From JBBECF01 sp040881945 (lineage in GTDB: Bacteria; Pseudomonadota; Alphaproteobacteria; Dongiales; Dongiaceae): a stretch of DNA of 64,000 nt. The translations under genes and the position numbers were made by a program. The stretch covers positions 1-64,000 of the forward strand of contig JBBECF010000108.1 of assembly GCA_040881945.1 (NCBI GenBank), given 5' to 3'. A model generated the notes under the pieces. The model was not told the origin of the DNA, made no database searches, and saw only the letters and a list, made by a program, of their open reading frames with translations. Numbering within the stretch: position 1 is the stretch's first letter; each line of letters starts with the position of its first letter. Shown in pieces: positions 15,996 through 24,449 of the stretch.

Positions 15996-16279
15996 CCTCG
16001 ATGATAGTCGGTGATCTCCACGTCGTAGGCATCGCCTTCCTGGAAGCGGAAGCATATCCGCCACGGCCCGTTGATCGTCATGGCCCATTGGCCTTTCCTG
16101 TCGCCCTTGAGCTTGTGCAACCCGACGCTCTTCAGCGGGCTCAAGTCCCGAAGCGATTTCGCGATATTGAGGGCCAACAACAGATCCACGGCGGCTTGGG
16201 CATCGACGCTGCGAAACTGCCTCGGATGTTCGCCATCGAAGAGCCTGCGCGTCGCCGCGTTGCGCCACGACTTGATCAC
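15992..16279 (-). CDS. higB: HigB-family mRNA interferase toxin
   Basis: A 95-aa RelE-superfamily toxin that cleaves ribosome-bound mRNA. It has the family pattern VIKSWRNAATRRLF at the start, SPLKSVGLHKLKGDRKGQWA in the middle and GPWRICFRFQEGDAYDVEIT before the end, including the basic and WRI(C/V)FR residues used in catalysis. The chosen start is a GTG at 16279 that aligns with known HigB N-termini. No Shine-Dalgarno precedes it and a -10-like hexamer ends 7 bases upstream, so a leaderless transcript is possible. All motifs look intact. Confidence 0.92.
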   Translation of the reverse strand: MIKSWRNAATRRLFDGEHPRQFRSVDAQAAVDLLLALNIAKSLRDLSPLKSVGLHKLKGDRKGQWAMTINGPWRICFRFQEGDAYDVEITDYHRG

Positions 16280-16285
16280 GGCAAA

Positions 16286-16314
16286 ATCATAGTACGATAA
16301 ACGGTGAATGTCGA
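16286..16314 (-). promoter_or_regulatory. Putative higBA promoter
   Basis: On the minus strand a -35-like TCGACA (16314-16309) is followed after 17 bases by TATGAT (16291-16286). The transcription start predicted from this -10 falls at or within a base or two of the higB GTG, implying little or no leader. The AT-rich sequence over the -10 stands out from the GC-rich surroundings, as is usual for toxin-antitoxin operators. Confidence 0.5.
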
Positions 16315-16338
16315 GCGTATGCCGGCGCGGCCGCTCGC

Positions 16339-17457
16339 TCAGAGCAACGTCAGTTGCCGGTCGTCCTTGGGCGGCGACGGGGGCGGGCGGAACAGGCTCG
16401 TGTCGAAGTCCCAGTTCCGGCCGTCGAGGCCGCAGCGCTTGACGGCGAGGTCGAAGCGCCGCGCGATCGATTCGGCATAGGGGCCGGTCCCGGTCATGCG
16501 CGTGCCCCAGGCGGCCCGATAGAGCTCGCCGCCGCGCGTCTGGCGCACCAGGTCGAGGACGCGGCGCGCCTTCAACGGCGCGTGCGCCGCCAGCCAGTCC
16601 TGGAACAGCTCCTTGATCTCGAGTGGCAGGCGCAGCAGGACATGGCCGCCGGACGTGGCGCCGGCGGCGGCGGCGGCTTCGAGGATGCGTTCGATCTCGT
16701 GGTCGGTGAGCGCCGGGATGACCGGCGCGACCATGACGCCGACCGGGATTCCGGCGGCGGCCAGCGCGCGCATCGTCTCCAGCCGGCGCGCCGGCGTCGG
16801 CGCGCGCGGCTCCAGGCGCCGGGCGAGCTCGCGGTCGAGCGTCGTCACCGACAGATAGACGCGCGCCAGCCGGCGCGCGGCCATCGGCGCCAGGATGTCG
16901 ATGTCGCGGGCGACCAGGGCCGATTTGGTGACGATGCCGACCGGGTGGTTGCACGCCGCCAGCACCTCGAGGATGCGCCGCGTGATGCGCTGCTCGCGCT
17001 CGATCGGCTGGTAGGGGTCGGTGTTGGTGCCGAGCGCGATCACCGCCGGCCGGTAGCCGGGCCGCGCCAGCTCGCGCGCCAACAGCTCGGGCGCGTCGGG
17101 CTTGGCGAACAGCCGGCTCTCGAAGTCGAGGCCCGGCGACAGGCCGAGCCAGGCGTGGGTCGGCCGCGCGAAGCAATAGACGCAGCCGTGCTCGCAGCCG
17201 CGATAGGGGTTGATCGAGCGGTCGAACGGCACGTCCGGCGATCGGTTGCGGGCGATGATCGTGCGCGTGGCGTCGATGGTGACGGTCGTGCGCAGCGGCG
17301 GCGGGTCGTCGTCCTCGGCCGCGCCCCAGCCGTCGTCGATCGCCTCGCGCCGGGTCGGCTCGTAGCGGCCGGCCGCGTTGCCGACGGCGCCGCGTCCCTT
17401 CCTTGCCCGGTCGGGCAGGCGGTCGTCGGGCGCGCGCTCCACCGCATCGGCATCCAT
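16339..17457 (-). CDS. PA0069/Rv2578c-family radical SAM protein
   Basis: A 372-aa radical SAM enzyme. The iron-sulfur motif is CEHGCVYC (CX3CX2C) at about residue 89, in NPYRGCEHGCVYCFARPTH. That is typical of the spore-photoproduct-lyase-like PA0069 family. Further blocks are ALGTNTDPYQPIE, VGIVTKSALVARDID and GVMVAPVIPALTDHE. Substrate is unknown. The N-terminal 45 residues are charged and poorly conserved. It is upstream of the HigBA promoter on the same strand. Confidence 0.9.
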   Translation of the reverse strand: MDADAVERAPDDRLPDRARKGRGAVGNAAGRYEPTRREAIDDGWGAAEDDDPPPLRTTVTIDATRTIIARNRSPDVPFDRSINPYRGCEHGCVYCFARPTHAWLGLSPGLDFESRLFAKPDAPELLARELARPGYRPAVIALGTNTDPYQPIEREQRITRRILEVLAACNHPVGIVTKSALVARDIDILAPMAARRLARVYLSVTTLDRELARRLEPRAPTPARRLETMRALAAAGIPVGVMVAPVIPALTDHEIERILEAAAAAGATSGGHVLLRLPLEIKELFQDWLAAHAPLKARRVLDLVRQTRGGELYRAAWGTRMTGTGPYAESIARRFDLAVKRCGLDGRNWDFDTSLFRPPPSPPKDDRQLTLL

Positions 17458-17513
17458 GCCGGCGAGCCTACGCCGGATGGCCGGAACATTTCAAGAACAA
17501 ACCGCCGCCGGCG

Positions 17514-18047
17514 CTACAGGTGCTCTTGCAACCGCGGCATCAGCTCGACCAGGTTGCAGGGGCGGCAGCGGCTGTCGAGCTGCCAGCGCAGGATCTCCTC
17601 CCAGGCGTCGCGGCAGGCGCCGGGCGAGCCGGGCAGGGCGAACAGGTAGGTGCCTCCGGCGACCCCGCCGGTGGCACGCGACTGCATCGTCGAGGTCTTG
17701 ATCTTGGCGTAGCTGAGCATGCGGAACAGCTCGCCGAAGCCCTCGATCTCCTTGTCGTAGACCGAGCGGAAGGCCTCGGGCGTCACGTCCCGCCCGGTCA
17801 GCCCGGTGCCGCCGGTCGCGATCACGACGTCGATGGCCGGGTCGGCGATCCAGGCGCGCAGGCGGGCGACGATGGCGTCGGCGTCGTCGCGCACGATCTC
17901 GCGCGCCGCCGCGCGGTGCCCGTCGCGGACGATCAGCTCGACCAGCGTGCGGCCCGACTTGTCGTCGGCCTCGCTGCGCGTGTCGGAAATCGTCAGGACG
18001 GCGATGTTGATCGGCAGGAAGGGTCGCGACTCGTCAATTCGTCCCAT
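17514..18047 (-). CDS. moaB: Molybdopterin adenylyltransferase-like protein MoaB
   Basis: A 177-aa MoaB/Mog-fold protein of molybdenum cofactor synthesis, expected to bind or adenylylate molybdopterin. Conserved blocks are INIAVLTISDTRS (about residue 15), VIATGGTGLTGRDVTPEAF (about 78-96) and KTSTMQSRATGGVAGGTYLF near residue 130. I chose the start MGRIDESRPF because the longer frame adds only an arginine-rich, non-family extension. Its first 14 bases overlap the end of the lytic transglycosylase gene, so the two are probably coupled. Confidence 0.93.
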   Translation of the reverse strand: MGRIDESRPFLPINIAVLTISDTRSEADDKSGRTLVELIVRDGHRAAAREIVRDDADAIVARLRAWIADPAIDVVIATGGTGLTGRDVTPEAFRSVYDKEIEGFGELFRMLSYAKIKTSTMQSRATGGVAGGTYLFALPGSPGACRDAWEEILRWQLDSRCRPCNLVELMPRLQEHL

Positions 18048-19647
18048 GTGGCGCCGCCGTCGCGCTCGCCTTCTCCGGCGATACCAGGGCCAGATCCTGC
18101 GGATCGTAGGCCGGCCAGGCGCCCGAGGCGATGGCATCGAGCGAGGGCGTGTCCTGGCCCAGCCGCTGCCGGTAGATCCACAGGTTGGTCAGCACCCGCT
18201 GGACGAACATCCGGGTCTCGCGCGCCGGGATGCTCTCCAGGAACAGCAGCGGGTCGTGGTCGTAATCCGCCCGCTTGCGCCACTTGGCGAGGTTGCCGGG
18301 GCCGGCGTTGTAGGCGGCGGCGAGCAGGAACAGGTCGCCGTTCACGTTGGCGTCGGACAGCAGATAGTCGACGTAACGCTGGCCGAGCGAGATGTTGATC
18401 TCGGGGTCGAACAGCGCCTTGCCCTTGCTCGTCGCGCCGCTCTCGTCTCCGGCGATGAAGCTGGCCGTGGCCGGCATGAGCTGCATCAGGCCGCTGGCGC
18501 CGACCTGGCTCCTGGCGTCCGGGTTGAACCCCGATTCCTGGCGCATCAAGGCATAGAGCAACGCCCGATCGACGGTGAAGCCGCCCTTCGGCTGCCAATG
18601 CGGCAGGGGGTAAAGCGCCGCCTCGTGCGTCGTGCCATAGGCGCTCTCGACCGCGACGCCGAGCCGGAGGGCGAGCGACGGCAGGCGCGCGATCTGGGAA
18701 ATCGAGATCAGCGCCGAAACGATCTCGGGCCCGCTCTCGGACTGTAGAATCTGCATCTCGTCCTCGGCCCGCTGCTCCTGGCCGATCTGCAGCAGGGCGA
18801 GCGCCCGCTGCCCGGTGCGCGACTTCAGCAGCGCCTTGGCTTCGGGCGCGGTCAGCGGCCGCACCGACCAGTCGAAGGCGGATTCCATGCCCAGCGCGCG
18901 CCGCGCGAGCTGCCCGTAAAAGGTGCGCGGGTGCTCTGCGGCGATGCGCAGCCAGCGGCTGACCTGCGCCGGCTTGCGGTCCTTGAGATGGCTGCGCGCG
19001 GCCCAATAGGCGGCGGCCGACACGGTCCATGGCGACAGGTCGGCGGTCTGCGCCGCCCGTTCGAAATGGCGCGCCGCCGCGGTCATGTCGCCCTTGCGCC
19101 ATGCCGCCATGCCCTGGTCCCACTGCGCCCCCTCGACCCGGAAATTCGGGTCCGGCGCGCCTACCTTGCGCACGCTCGCGTTCGGCATGGCTGGCGCCGC
19201 CGCGCCGGCCGGCTTGCGCGCCATGGCCAGGGCATGGATGCGCCGCGCCTCGGGGTGGTCGGCATATTTCGCCAGCCAGTCGCGCAGTTCCTTGAAGCTC
19301 GCCTTATAGGCCGTCGGGTGCAGATAGCGCTGCGCCAGCGCGTGGCCGACCAGGCGCAGGTCGGTGAGCTTGCCGATCGACCGGTCCGCCGCCTTCCACT
19401 CGCCCGCTTCCTGCAAGCGGAAGATGTCGCGATAGCGGTCGGCGTCGGTCTCGCTCAGCGGTCGCGGGATCTCCACCGCCGACCCGTAGGAGCCCGCCGC
19501 CGGCGGCAGCAGGGCCATGGTCGGGGCGTCGAACGGTTCCTCCGCGCGGACCCGAGTCGGTCCGCCGCCGAGGCCGGTCGCCACGACCAAGGCGGCCGCC
19601 CACATCGCCGCCGCCCGTCCGATTGGTAAGTAATTCCTAAGATGCAT
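18034..19647 (-). CDS. Soluble lytic murein transglycosylase (Slt70-like)
   Basis: A 537-aa exported enzyme that cleaves peptidoglycan glycan strands with 1,6-anhydro product formation. The N-terminus has a signal sequence (MWAAALVVATGLGGG) ending near ARA. A long alpha-helical repeat domain, about residues 60-370, forms the ring seen in Slt70. The C-terminal catalytic domain has ALMRQESGFNPDARSQVGAS with the catalytic glutamate, then GLMQLMPATA and AAYNAGPGNLAKW. It overlaps moaB by 14 bases. Upstream is a 169-base AT-rich region with TTAAC repeats. Confidence 0.94.
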   Translation of the reverse strand: MHLRNYLPIGRAAAMWAAALVVATGLGGGPTRVRAEEPFDAPTMALLPPAAGSYGSAVEIPRPLSETDADRYRDIFRLQEAGEWKAADRSIGKLTDLRLVGHALAQRYLHPTAYKASFKELRDWLAKYADHPEARRIHALAMARKPAGAAAPAMPNASVRKVGAPDPNFRVEGAQWDQGMAAWRKGDMTAAARHFERAAQTADLSPWTVSAAAYWAARSHLKDRKPAQVSRWLRIAAEHPRTFYGQLARRALGMESAFDWSVRPLTAPEAKALLKSRTGQRALALLQIGQEQRAEDEMQILQSESGPEIVSALISISQIARLPSLALRLGVAVESAYGTTHEAALYPLPHWQPKGGFTVDRALLYALMRQESGFNPDARSQVGASGLMQLMPATASFIAGDESGATSKGKALFDPEINISLGQRYVDYLLSDANVNGDLFLLAAAYNAGPGNLAKWRKRADYDHDPLLFLESIPARETRMFVQRVLTNLWIYRQRLGQDTPSLDAIASGAWPAYDPQDLALVSPEKASATAAPHGTN

Positions 19648-19816
19648 TACGACACTTTTAGCTCAAATGACCGGCCGGGACAAGCCCGATCGCCGGCCTC
19701 AGACACTACAAATTGCGTTATGAATATGTCTGGCCCTATATCTGTGTTCGTTTAGCATCTTATCTGTAGTTAACAAGACGGCCATATGTATTAACCGAAT
19801 TTGTTCTCCAGTTAAC

Positions 19817-20701
19817 TTATTTAACCTTACTATCCAAGAGATCGAATTTTTCGCGGAGCATCAGCAGGTCGCGCCAGGCCATGCGTTTCTGGGCCGGCTG
19901 GCGCAGCAGGTAGGCGGGGTGATAGGTCGCCGTCGCCGGTATCGGCCGGGACATGCCGACACTCTCGTACTGGAACCAGCGGCCGCGCAGCTTCGTTATC
20001 CCCTCGTTGCGGGCGAGCAGGGTCTTCGCCGCGGCGCCGCCGACCGCCACCAGGATCTCCGGCGAGACCAGCTCGATGTGGCGGGCGATGAAGGGCAGGC
20101 AGGCGGCGACTTCGGCGGCCGTCGGCTGACGATTGCCGGGGGGGCGCCAGTACACGACATTGGTGATGTAAACCCCGCTCCGGTCGAGCCCGATGGCCGC
20201 CAGCATGCGGTCGAGGAGCTGGCCCGCCGGGCCGACGAAGGGCCGGCCCGAGCGGTCTTCCTCGGCGCCCGGCGCCTCGCCGACCAGCATGATCCGGGCG
20301 GCCGGGTTGCCGTCGCCGAACACCAGGTTGGTCGCGGTTTTCTTGAGCGGGCAGCCGTCGAAGGCGGCCAGCGCCTCGGCCAACTCGTCCAGCGTCCGCG
20401 CCGCGGCGGCGAGGTCGCGGGCCGACAGGCCCGGCCCTGGCTTTGCCGGCCCGCCTCGCCCCGGCTCCGGCGGGGCGGGAGGCTTCGCCGAGGCGAGGGC
20501 CGCCGGCGGCGCGATCGGCCGGGGCAGCGCCTCGCCGGGCGGCGTCGGCGGCGACACGGCAGGACCGGGCGGGGCCGGGCGCCGGGCGCTGCGATAGCGG
20601 TCGACGGGGCGCTCGGCGACCGCCTCGTCGGCCCCCGCCTGAAGGCACCAGCGCAGCAACGCCAGGGCATCGTCGGGCAAAGGATCGGCAGGACCCGCCA
20701 T
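19817..20701 (-). CDS. Uracil-DNA glycosylase (family 4/5-like superfamily member)
   Basis: A 294-aa uracil-DNA glycosylase. Motif A is VGEAPGAEEDRSGRPFVGPAG (glycosylase motif around residue 140). ITNVVYWRPPGNRQPTAAE and the C-terminal HPAYLLRQPAQK are typical of the alphaproteobacterial branch once called phage-type DNA polymerase related. Only one clear cysteine of the iron-sulfur set (DGCPLKKTATN) is visible, so cluster binding is uncertain. The first 95 residues are a proline/alanine-rich linker. A 67-bp repeat inside it encodes LASAKPPAPPEPGRGGPAKP (about residues 69-91). Confidence 0.9.
   Translation of the reverse strand: MAGPADPLPDDALALLRWCLQAGADEAVAERPVDRYRSARRPAPPGPAVSPPTPPGEALPRPIAPPAALASAKPPAPPEPGRGGPAKPGPGLSARDLAAAARTLDELAEALAAFDGCPLKKTATNLVFGDGNPAARIMLVGEAPGAEEDRSGRPFVGPAGQLLDRMLAAIGLDRSGVYITNVVYWRPPGNRQPTAAEVAACLPFIARHIELVSPEILVAVGGAAAKTLLARNEGITKLRGRWFQYESVGMSRPIPATATYHPAYLLRQPAQKRMAWRDLLMLREKFDLLDSKVK
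20431..20497 (-). repeat. Six-frame-open palindromic element, long form, copy 2 (in UDG gene)
   Basis: A 67-bp copy, 60 of 67 positions identical to the copy at 24383-24449. On the minus strand it starts CTCGCCTCGGCGAAGCCTCC and ends AAAGCCAGGGCCGG. It has the same ends as the 40-bp forms, with 27 extra bases in the middle. It is sense to the glycosylase gene and lies in its variable N-terminal linker. Confidence 0.88.
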
Positions 20702-20802
20702 GGGCCAAGACTAGCACCGGCGATATCGGACTTACAGCCCGTCGCCCTGCCGTGCTACACCGCCACCCTGGCGGCGCAATCGGGAGCGCGCGGAGGCGAG
20801 CC

Positions 20803-22428
20803 ATGGATCGCGAGGCGATGCATTACGACGTGGTCGTCGTCGGCGGCGGACCGTCCGGCCTGGCGGCGGCGATCCGCCTGAAGCAGCTCGCTCAACAGCA
20901 CGGGCACGAGGTCTCGGTCTGCGTCATCGACAAGGGCTCGGAGATCGGCGCCCATATCCTGTCCGGGGCGGTGATCGAGTCGCGGGCGCTCGACGAACTG
21001 ATCCCGGACTGGAAGGCGAAGGGCGCGCCGCTGCTGACGCCCGCGACCGACGACCGGTTCCTGTACCTGACCGCGCGCCGGGCATTGCCCCTGCCGGCCC
21101 CGCCGCAGATGCTGAACCACGGCAATTACATCATCAGCCTCGGCAATTTGTGCCGCTGGCTGGCCGGGCAGGCGGAATCGCTCGGCGTCGAGCTCTACGC
21201 CGGCTTCGCCGCCGCCGAGGTGCTCTACGGCGCCGACGGCGCCGTCGAGGGCGTGGCCACCGGCGCCCAGGGAATCGGGCGCGACGGCGAGAAGAAGGCC
21301 GATTACCAGCCCGGCGTCGAGCTGCGCGCCCGCTACACGCTGTTTGCCGAGGGCTGCCGCGGATCGCTGACCAAGACGCTGTTCGAACGCTTCGACCTGC
21401 GCCGCGGCGTCGATCCGCAGACCTTCGGGCTCGGCCTCAAGGAGCTGTGGGAGGTCGATCCCGCCCGCCACCGGGCGGGATCGGTGACGCACACGATCGG
21501 CTGGCCGCTCGACCGCGAGACCTACGGCGGCTCGTTCCTCTATCACCTCGAGAACAACCAGGTGGCGGTCGGATTCGTGGTCGGGCTGGACTACCGCAAT
21601 CCGCATCTGAACCCCTTCGAGGAGTTTCAGCGCTTCAAGACGCACCCGGCGATCCGCCCGGTCTTCGAGGCCGGCCGGCGCATCGCCTACGGGGCACGGA
21701 CGCTCAACGAAGGCGGCCTGCAGTCGATTCCGAAGCTGACCTTCCCGGGCGGGGCGCTGATCGGTTGCACCGCCGGATTCCTCAACGTCCCCAAGATCAA
21801 GGGCACGCATACCGCGATGAAGTCCGGCATGATCGCCGCCGAGGCCGTGTTCGAGGCGTTGCGCTCGGGCGCCGGCCGCGAGCCGGTCGCCTACGCGGAT
21901 CGGCTGCGGGCGAGCTGGGTGTGGGACGAGCTTGCCCGAGTGCGCAACATCCGCCCGGGCTTTCGCTGGGGCCTGTGGGCCGGCCTCGCCCATGCCGCGC
22001 TCGACACCTATATCTTGCGCGGGCGGGCGCCCTGGACGCTGCATCACCACCCGGACCACGTCGGCCTGCGCAAGGCGGCTGAGGCGCCGCGCATCGCCTA
22101 CCCCAAGCCGGACGGCAAGATCGCCTTCGATCGGCTGTCCTCGGTCTTCGTTTCCAACACGAACCACGCCGAAGACCAACCGGCCCATCTCCGGCTCAAG
22201 GATGCGACGGTGCCGATCGAAATAAACCTCGCTCTCTATGACGCCCCGGAACAGCGTTACTGCCCGGCCGGCGTTTACGAGATCGTAGTTGACGGCGGCG
22301 GCCGGCGGCTGCAGATCAACGCGCAGAACTGCCTGCACTGCAAGGCATGCGATATCAAGGACCCGGCGCAGAACATCGACTGGACCGTGCCCGAAGGCGG
22401 CGGCGGTCCGAATTATCCGAATATGTAA
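20803..22428 (+). CDS. Electron transfer flavoprotein-ubiquinone oxidoreductase
   Basis: ETF-QO passes electrons from fatty-acid and amino-acid dehydrogenases, through ETF, to ubiquinone at the inner membrane. It is 541 aa. The FAD-binding start is YDVVVVGGGPSGLAAAIRL. Middle blocks are HILSGAVIESRALDELIPDW and SIPKLTFPGGALIGCTAGF. The C-terminal 4Fe-4S ligands are YCPAGVYE and NCLHCKACDIKDP. The ATG at 20803 is preceded by GGAGG 7 bases upstream. The ETF subunit genes are not in this window. Confidence 0.96.
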   Translation: MDREAMHYDVVVVGGGPSGLAAAIRLKQLAQQHGHEVSVCVIDKGSEIGAHILSGAVIESRALDELIPDWKAKGAPLLTPATDDRFLYLTARRALPLPAPPQMLNHGNYIISLGNLCRWLAGQAESLGVELYAGFAAAEVLYGADGAVEGVATGAQGIGRDGEKKADYQPGVELRARYTLFAEGCRGSLTKTLFERFDLRRGVDPQTFGLGLKELWEVDPARHRAGSVTHTIGWPLDRETYGGSFLYHLENNQVAVGFVVGLDYRNPHLNPFEEFQRFKTHPAIRPVFEAGRRIAYGARTLNEGGLQSIPKLTFPGGALIGCTAGFLNVPKIKGTHTAMKSGMIAAEAVFEALRSGAGREPVAYADRLRASWVWDELARVRNIRPGFRWGLWAGLAHAALDTYILRGRAPWTLHHHPDHVGLRKAAEAPRIAYPKPDGKIAFDRLSSVFVSNTNHAEDQPAHLRLKDATVPIEINLALYDAPEQRYCPAGVYEIVVDGGGRRLQINAQNCLHCKACDIKDPAQNIDWTVPEGGGGPNYPNM

Positions 22429-22571
22429 CCGGCTCCGCCCGCCCGCTCGGCCGGAACAGTGGCGGGAAGCGCGGCTATCGGCTAGAATTAGCTTAAGGTT
22501 CGGGCGATATGCTGTCGGAACATGCGCTGGTCCGCGGCGGCGGGCCGATCGCCCGCAAAGGAGTTCAAGGC

Positions 22572-24362
22572 GTGATTCGTGACCCGCGGGAGTCCACTCC
22601 GCCGCAGCAGCCGCTACGGCTGCGTCGGCCGAGTCTGCCGGCGTTGCTCGGCCGCGGGGTGGCGGCGGCGCTACTGCTCGTCTCCGGCTGCGCGGCGGCG
22701 CCGCAGGGCGCCGGCGGCGATACGCCCGCCGGCGCGGTCGCGCTGGCGCCATCGCCGCTCGGTCACTACCTGGCCGGCCGGCATGCGAGGAAATCGTACG
22801 ACCTCGGTGCCGCCGCCGACCTCATGGACTTTGCGCTGGCCACCGACCCCGACAACCTGGACCTGCTGCGGCAGACCTATCTTCTGATGGCCAGCCAGGG
22901 ACGGATGGCCGAGGCCGCCGCCCTGGCCGAGCGACTTCAGGCGGTCGACGGGTCGGACGGACCGGCGGCGCTGACCCTGGCCCTCGAGGCGATCAAGGCG
23001 GGCGAGTGGGCGCGCGCCGACGAGATCCTGGCGGCGCGGCCGGTGGAAGGCATCAATGCCTTTTACCTGCCGATGGTGCGGGCGTGGCTGGCGCTCGAGA
23101 TCGAGGACGTCGATGCGGCCCTGACCGCGTTGGCGCCGCTGCAGGAGGTGCGTGGGCTGGCCGCACTCCACCACATGCACGCCGGGCTGCTGAACGACCT
23201 GGCCGGCCGCCCCGACGCGGCCGAGCAGAATTACCGAAAGACGGTGGAGGCGTCGTCGCGACTGCCGTTCCGCCTGGTCGAGATCTTCGTCAACTTTTAT
23301 CGGCGCGCGGGTCGTGCGGAAGACGCGCGCGCCCTCTACGACGACTATGCCGAGGCGAATCCGGGCAGCGTGCTGCTCGAGGCGCTGCGTCCGGCGCAGG
23401 ACGCCGGCGCCGAGGTCGCGCCGATCGTGGCGACGACGCGGGATGGCATCGCCGAGGCGCTGTTCAATCTGGCCAGCGTGCTGCAACAGGACGAGACTGC
23501 CGACCTGGCGCTGGTGTTCAACCGCATGGCCCTCGACCTGCGCCCGGACCTGCCGCTCGCGCGGCTCCAGCTCGCCGAGGTTCTCGCCGGCCGTGACCGC
23601 GTCGAGGAGGCGATCGCCCTCTATCGCACGGTGCCGCCCGGCTCCGCCTTCGGCTGGCAGGCGCGGCTGGCGGCGGCGGAAAGCCTGAACCGGATCGATG
23701 ACACCGAGGCGGCGATCGGCCTGCTGCGGGAAATGACGGCCGAGCGGCCCGACCGCTTCGACGCGCCGCTCAGCCTCGGCAACATCCTGCGCGGCGAGGA
23801 GCGGTTTGCCGAGTCGGCGGCAGCCTACGACCTGGCCGTCGAACGCATCGGCACCCCGGACGTGCGGCACTGGTCGATTCTCTACTTCCGCGGCATCGCG
23901 CGCGAACGCAGCGACCAATGGCCGCTGGCCGAGGCGGATCTCCTGAAGGCCCTCGAGCTGGAGCCCGAACATCCCTATATCATGAACTATCTCGCCTATT
24001 CGTGGATCGAGCAGGGCGAGCACTACGACGAGGCGCTGGCGATGCTGGAAAAGGCGGTCAGCCTGCGTCCCGACGACGGCTACATCGTCGACAGCCTGGG
24101 CTGGGTATTCTATCGCCTCGGCCGTTACGAGGAGGCGGTCGTCGAGCTCGAGCGCGCGGTCGAGCTGCGGTCCCAGGATTCGGTGATCAACGACCATCTC
24201 GGCGACGCCTACTGGAAGGTGGGGCGTCGCCAGGAGGCGCGGTTCCAGTGGCGGCGCGCTTTGCTGTTCGAGCCCGAGGCGGATCAAGTCGGCCTTATCG
24301 AGGCGAAAATCGAACGCGGTCTGATCGAGGGTCCGACGACCGCGCGGTCGTCCGGCGGTTGA
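22572..24362 (+). CDS. Tetratricopeptide-repeat lipoprotein
   Basis: A 596-aa exported lipoprotein. The signal peptide ends in a lipobox (LLLVSGC), giving an acylated cysteine at about residue 40. The mature part is a run of TPR helices, e.g. EPEHPYIMNYLAYSWIEQGE and DDGYIVDSLGWVFYRLGRYE near the C-terminus, so it is likely a scaffold for protein contacts at the envelope. I chose the GTG at 22572 because AAAGGAG lies 8 bases upstream; an ATG at 22509 is the alternative. The stop overlaps a possible TTG of ispE. This TPR-ispE pair is common in Rhodospirillales. Confidence 0.88.
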   Translation: MIRDPRESTPPQQPLRLRRPSLPALLGRGVAAALLLVSGCAAAPQGAGGDTPAGAVALAPSPLGHYLAGRHARKSYDLGAAADLMDFALATDPDNLDLLRQTYLLMASQGRMAEAAALAERLQAVDGSDGPAALTLALEAIKAGEWARADEILAARPVEGINAFYLPMVRAWLALEIEDVDAALTALAPLQEVRGLAALHHMHAGLLNDLAGRPDAAEQNYRKTVEASSRLPFRLVEIFVNFYRRAGRAEDARALYDDYAEANPGSVLLEALRPAQDAGAEVAPIVATTRDGIAEALFNLASVLQQDETADLALVFNRMALDLRPDLPLARLQLAEVLAGRDRVEEAIALYRTVPPGSAFGWQARLAAAESLNRIDDTEAAIGLLREMTAERPDRFDAPLSLGNILRGEERFAESAAAYDLAVERIGTPDVRHWSILYFRGIARERSDQWPLAEADLLKALELEPEHPYIMNYLAYSWIEQGEHYDEALAMLEKAVSLRPDDGYIVDSLGWVFYRLGRYEEAVVELERAVELRSQDSVINDHLGDAYWKVGRRQEARFQWRRALLFEPEADQVGLIEAKIERGLIEGPTTARSSGG

Positions 24363-24382
24363 CCGGGGATTCGGCGTCATCG

Positions 24383-24449
24383 CTCGCCTCGGCGAAGCCG
24401 CCCGCCACGCCGAAGCCGCGGCGAGGCCGGCCGGCGCAGCCAGGGCCGG
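24383..24449 (+). repeat. Six-frame-open palindromic element, long form, copy 3 (ispE leader)
   Basis: A 67-bp copy, 60 of 67 identical to copy 2. It fills most of the gap between the TPR stop (24362) and the first well-placed ispE start. Its last base is the G of the GTG at 24449. If ispE instead begins at the TTG at 24359, the copy would be translated as LASAKPPATPKPRRGRPAQP. Either way the element sets the 5' end of ispE. Confidence 0.88.

Noticed and set aside
14869..16279. Methyltransferase plus HigBA as a small prophage or integrated element
   Set aside because: No integrase, att-like direct repeats, tRNA target or phage structural gene is present; the borders are tight against core genes.
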